NCBI GenBank assembly: GCA_023405565.1
Contig: JAEXXW010000305.1
Coordinates: forward strand, 1-6,144
Length of the DNA: 6,144 bases
Origin: Pseudomonadota bacterium
GTDB taxonomy: Bacteria; Pseudomonadota; Alphaproteobacteria; Rhizobiales; Xanthobacteraceae
Direction: 5' to 3'
The position numbers and the translations under genes were made by a program. Numbering within the stretch: position 1 is the first letter of the stretch; each line of letters starts with the position of its first letter. Below are positions 5,196-6,144 of the stretch, piece by piece. The notes beneath the pieces were generated by a model. That model saw only the letters and a list, made by a program, of their open reading frames with translations. It was not told the origin of the DNA and searched no databases.

Positions 5196-6144
5196 TCGGC
5201 CGCCTCCGGCGCATGTGCGGATGCCGAGGGTGGCTTGTTCCGGCTTTGCAGCTTGCGCCACAATGTCTGGCAACCCGGCACAAGGCCGAGCGGCATGAAC
5301 ATGATGACGACGATAAAGATCGCCCCGAGCAGCGAATTCCAGCGCTCGACATAGGAGGAGACGACATTCTTCACCAGCGTGACGATCGCCGCGCCGACGA
5401 TCGGGCCGGTCAGCGATGTCGCGCCACCGAGGATCGCCATCAGCAGAATTTCCGCCGATTGCTGCAATGTCAGCGCATGTGGCGAGAGGAACATATTGTA
5501 ATACACATACATCAAGCCTCCGACCGAGCCCCAGAAGCCGGCAATGACGAATGTCAGCCACTGGATCCGCCACGTATCGTAGCCGAGCATGCGCATGCGG
5601 CGTGGCTGGTCACGCGTACCCATCAGGCTCGCGCCGAATGGCGAGCGCACGAAGCGCCACATGCCAAACAGCGCGACGAGGAACACAACCAGCGTGAAGT
5701 AATAGAAGTTTTCGGCACTGCGGATATCGAAGCCGAACGGCATCGGGCGTGCCGGAAGGCTGATGCCGTTATCGCCGCCCGTGAGCGTGTTGGCCCTATA
5801 GGCGATGCCCCAGACGATCTGGCCGAGCGCCAGCGTGATCATCAGAAAGCCGAGGCCCGGCGCGCGCAGCGACAGCATGCCGAAGATCGCTGCGCATCCG
5901 GTAGAGAGGATCAGCGCGACGAGAGCGGCGATCGCCGGATGATAGCCGGCCGTCGTCAGCAAGATGCAGGCGTAGCCGGCGACGCCGATATAGGCGGCAT
6001 GACCGAGCGACACCATGCCACCGAAGCCAAGCATGAGATTGAGGCTCAATGCCAGGATCGCGAAGATCAGCACCTGGCTCGCCATGTTGATGTAGAAGTC
6101 GTGGGTGATGATGCGCGGCAATACGATCAGCAGCACCGCGCAGG
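5192..6144 (-). CDS. livM: HAAT-type ABC transporter permease, LivM-like (5' end outside window)
   Basis: An inner-membrane permease of the branched-chain amino acid family with about 316 codons visible. The frame remains open to the right edge, so the true start is probably beyond 6144; the GTG at 6134-6136 could be internal. Numbering from that GTG, the family core SLNLMLGFGGMVSLGHAAYI is at 31-50, TGGDNGIS at 119-126, the cytoplasmic ATPase-contact loop SPFGASLMGTRDQPRRMRML around 165-184, and LGGATSLTGPIVGAA at 236-250. About eight hydrophobic segments are visible, near residues 19-37, 40-61, 67-90, 97-113, 143-162, 192-215, 228-256 and 267-287. The tail is hydrophilic and Pro/Ala-rich (KPPSASAHAPEAAE). 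Its stop overlaps the livG start as ATGA. It would pair with a LivH-type permease and a periplasmic binding protein, neither of which is in the window. Confidence 0.92.
   Translation of the reverse strand, partial: CAVLLIVLPRIITHDFYINMASQVLIFAILALSLNLMLGFGGMVSLGHAAYIGVAGYACILLTTAGYHPAIAALVALILSTGCAAIFGMLSLRAPGLGFLMITLALGQIVWGIAYRANTLTGGDNGISLPARPMPFGFDIRSAENFYYFTLVVFLVALFGMWRFVRSPFGASLMGTRDQPRRMRMLGYDTWRIQWLTFVIAGFWGSVGGLMYVYYNMFLSPHALTLQQSAEILLMAILGGATSLTGPIVGAAIVTLVKNVVSSYVERWNSLLGAIFIVVIMFMPLGLVPGCQTLWRKLQSRNKPPSASAHAPEAAE
5203..5207 (-). promoter_or_regulatory. Ribosome binding site deciding the livG start
   Basis: On the minus strand this reads GGAGG, 7 bases before the ATG at 5195 and within the final EAAE codons of the permease. 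It supports the livG start at the ATGA overlap. Confidence 0.65.

Noticed and set aside
4902..5354. Plus-strand open frame of 150 codons opposite livG and livM
   Set aside because: It is an antisense shadow of ABC transporter genes with no domain or plausible independent start signal.
5196..5573. A possible LivM-LivG fusion or N-terminally extended LivG
   Set aside because: The extension is out of frame with LivM and resembles no domain. The livG start at 5195 has a strong ribosome binding site and an ATGA overlap.

Overview
The window is GC-rich and densely coded. Its features suggest an alphaproteobacterium of the Hyphomicrobiales, most like Bradyrhizobium, Afipia or Rhodopseudomonas. The clearest clue is the gap between the two convergent gene blocks. 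It holds an imperfect palindromic repeat whose reverse strand reads MAGLAPAIHAF, a peptide that recurs in spurious ORFs in those genomes. The assignment rests on composition, protein style and this repeat; no phylogenetic test was possible.

Layout. Positions 1-50 probably hold the last codons of an upstream plus-strand gene, followed by a short spacer and ribosome binding site. Positions 51-1937 (+) encode a 628-residue thiamine diphosphate (ThDP) enzyme of the IolD/acetolactate synthase type. Positions 1938-2111 are the only sizeable non-coding stretch and carry a weak hairpin plus the palindromic repeat. From 2112 to the right edge everything is on the minus strand. In transcription order it runs: livM-type permease (5' end beyond the window), livG-type ATPase, livF-type ATPase, an ACMSD-like metal-dependent amidohydrolase/decarboxylase, and a RutF/HpaC-type flavin reductase. 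The junctions are a 4-base ATGA overlap, an 8-base overlap, about 15 bases and 14 bases, so this is almost certainly one operon with its promoter beyond position 6144.

How the genes may work together (inference). A branched-chain-amino-acid-type (HAAT) ABC importer co-transcribed with a decarboxylase/hydrolase and a flavin reductase looks like an uptake-and-catabolism operon for a small organic acid, probably aromatic or cyclic, rather than leucine uptake. The flavin reductase would supply reduced flavin to a monooxygenase that is not in this window. The convergent ThDP enzyme belongs to a family with members that cleave cyclic 1,2-diketones, so it could act on a related ring compound, but shared function across convergent operons is unproven. 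No mobile element, CRISPR array, RNA gene or defence system was seen. The window looks like a catabolic region with an unassigned substrate, not a radically new system.
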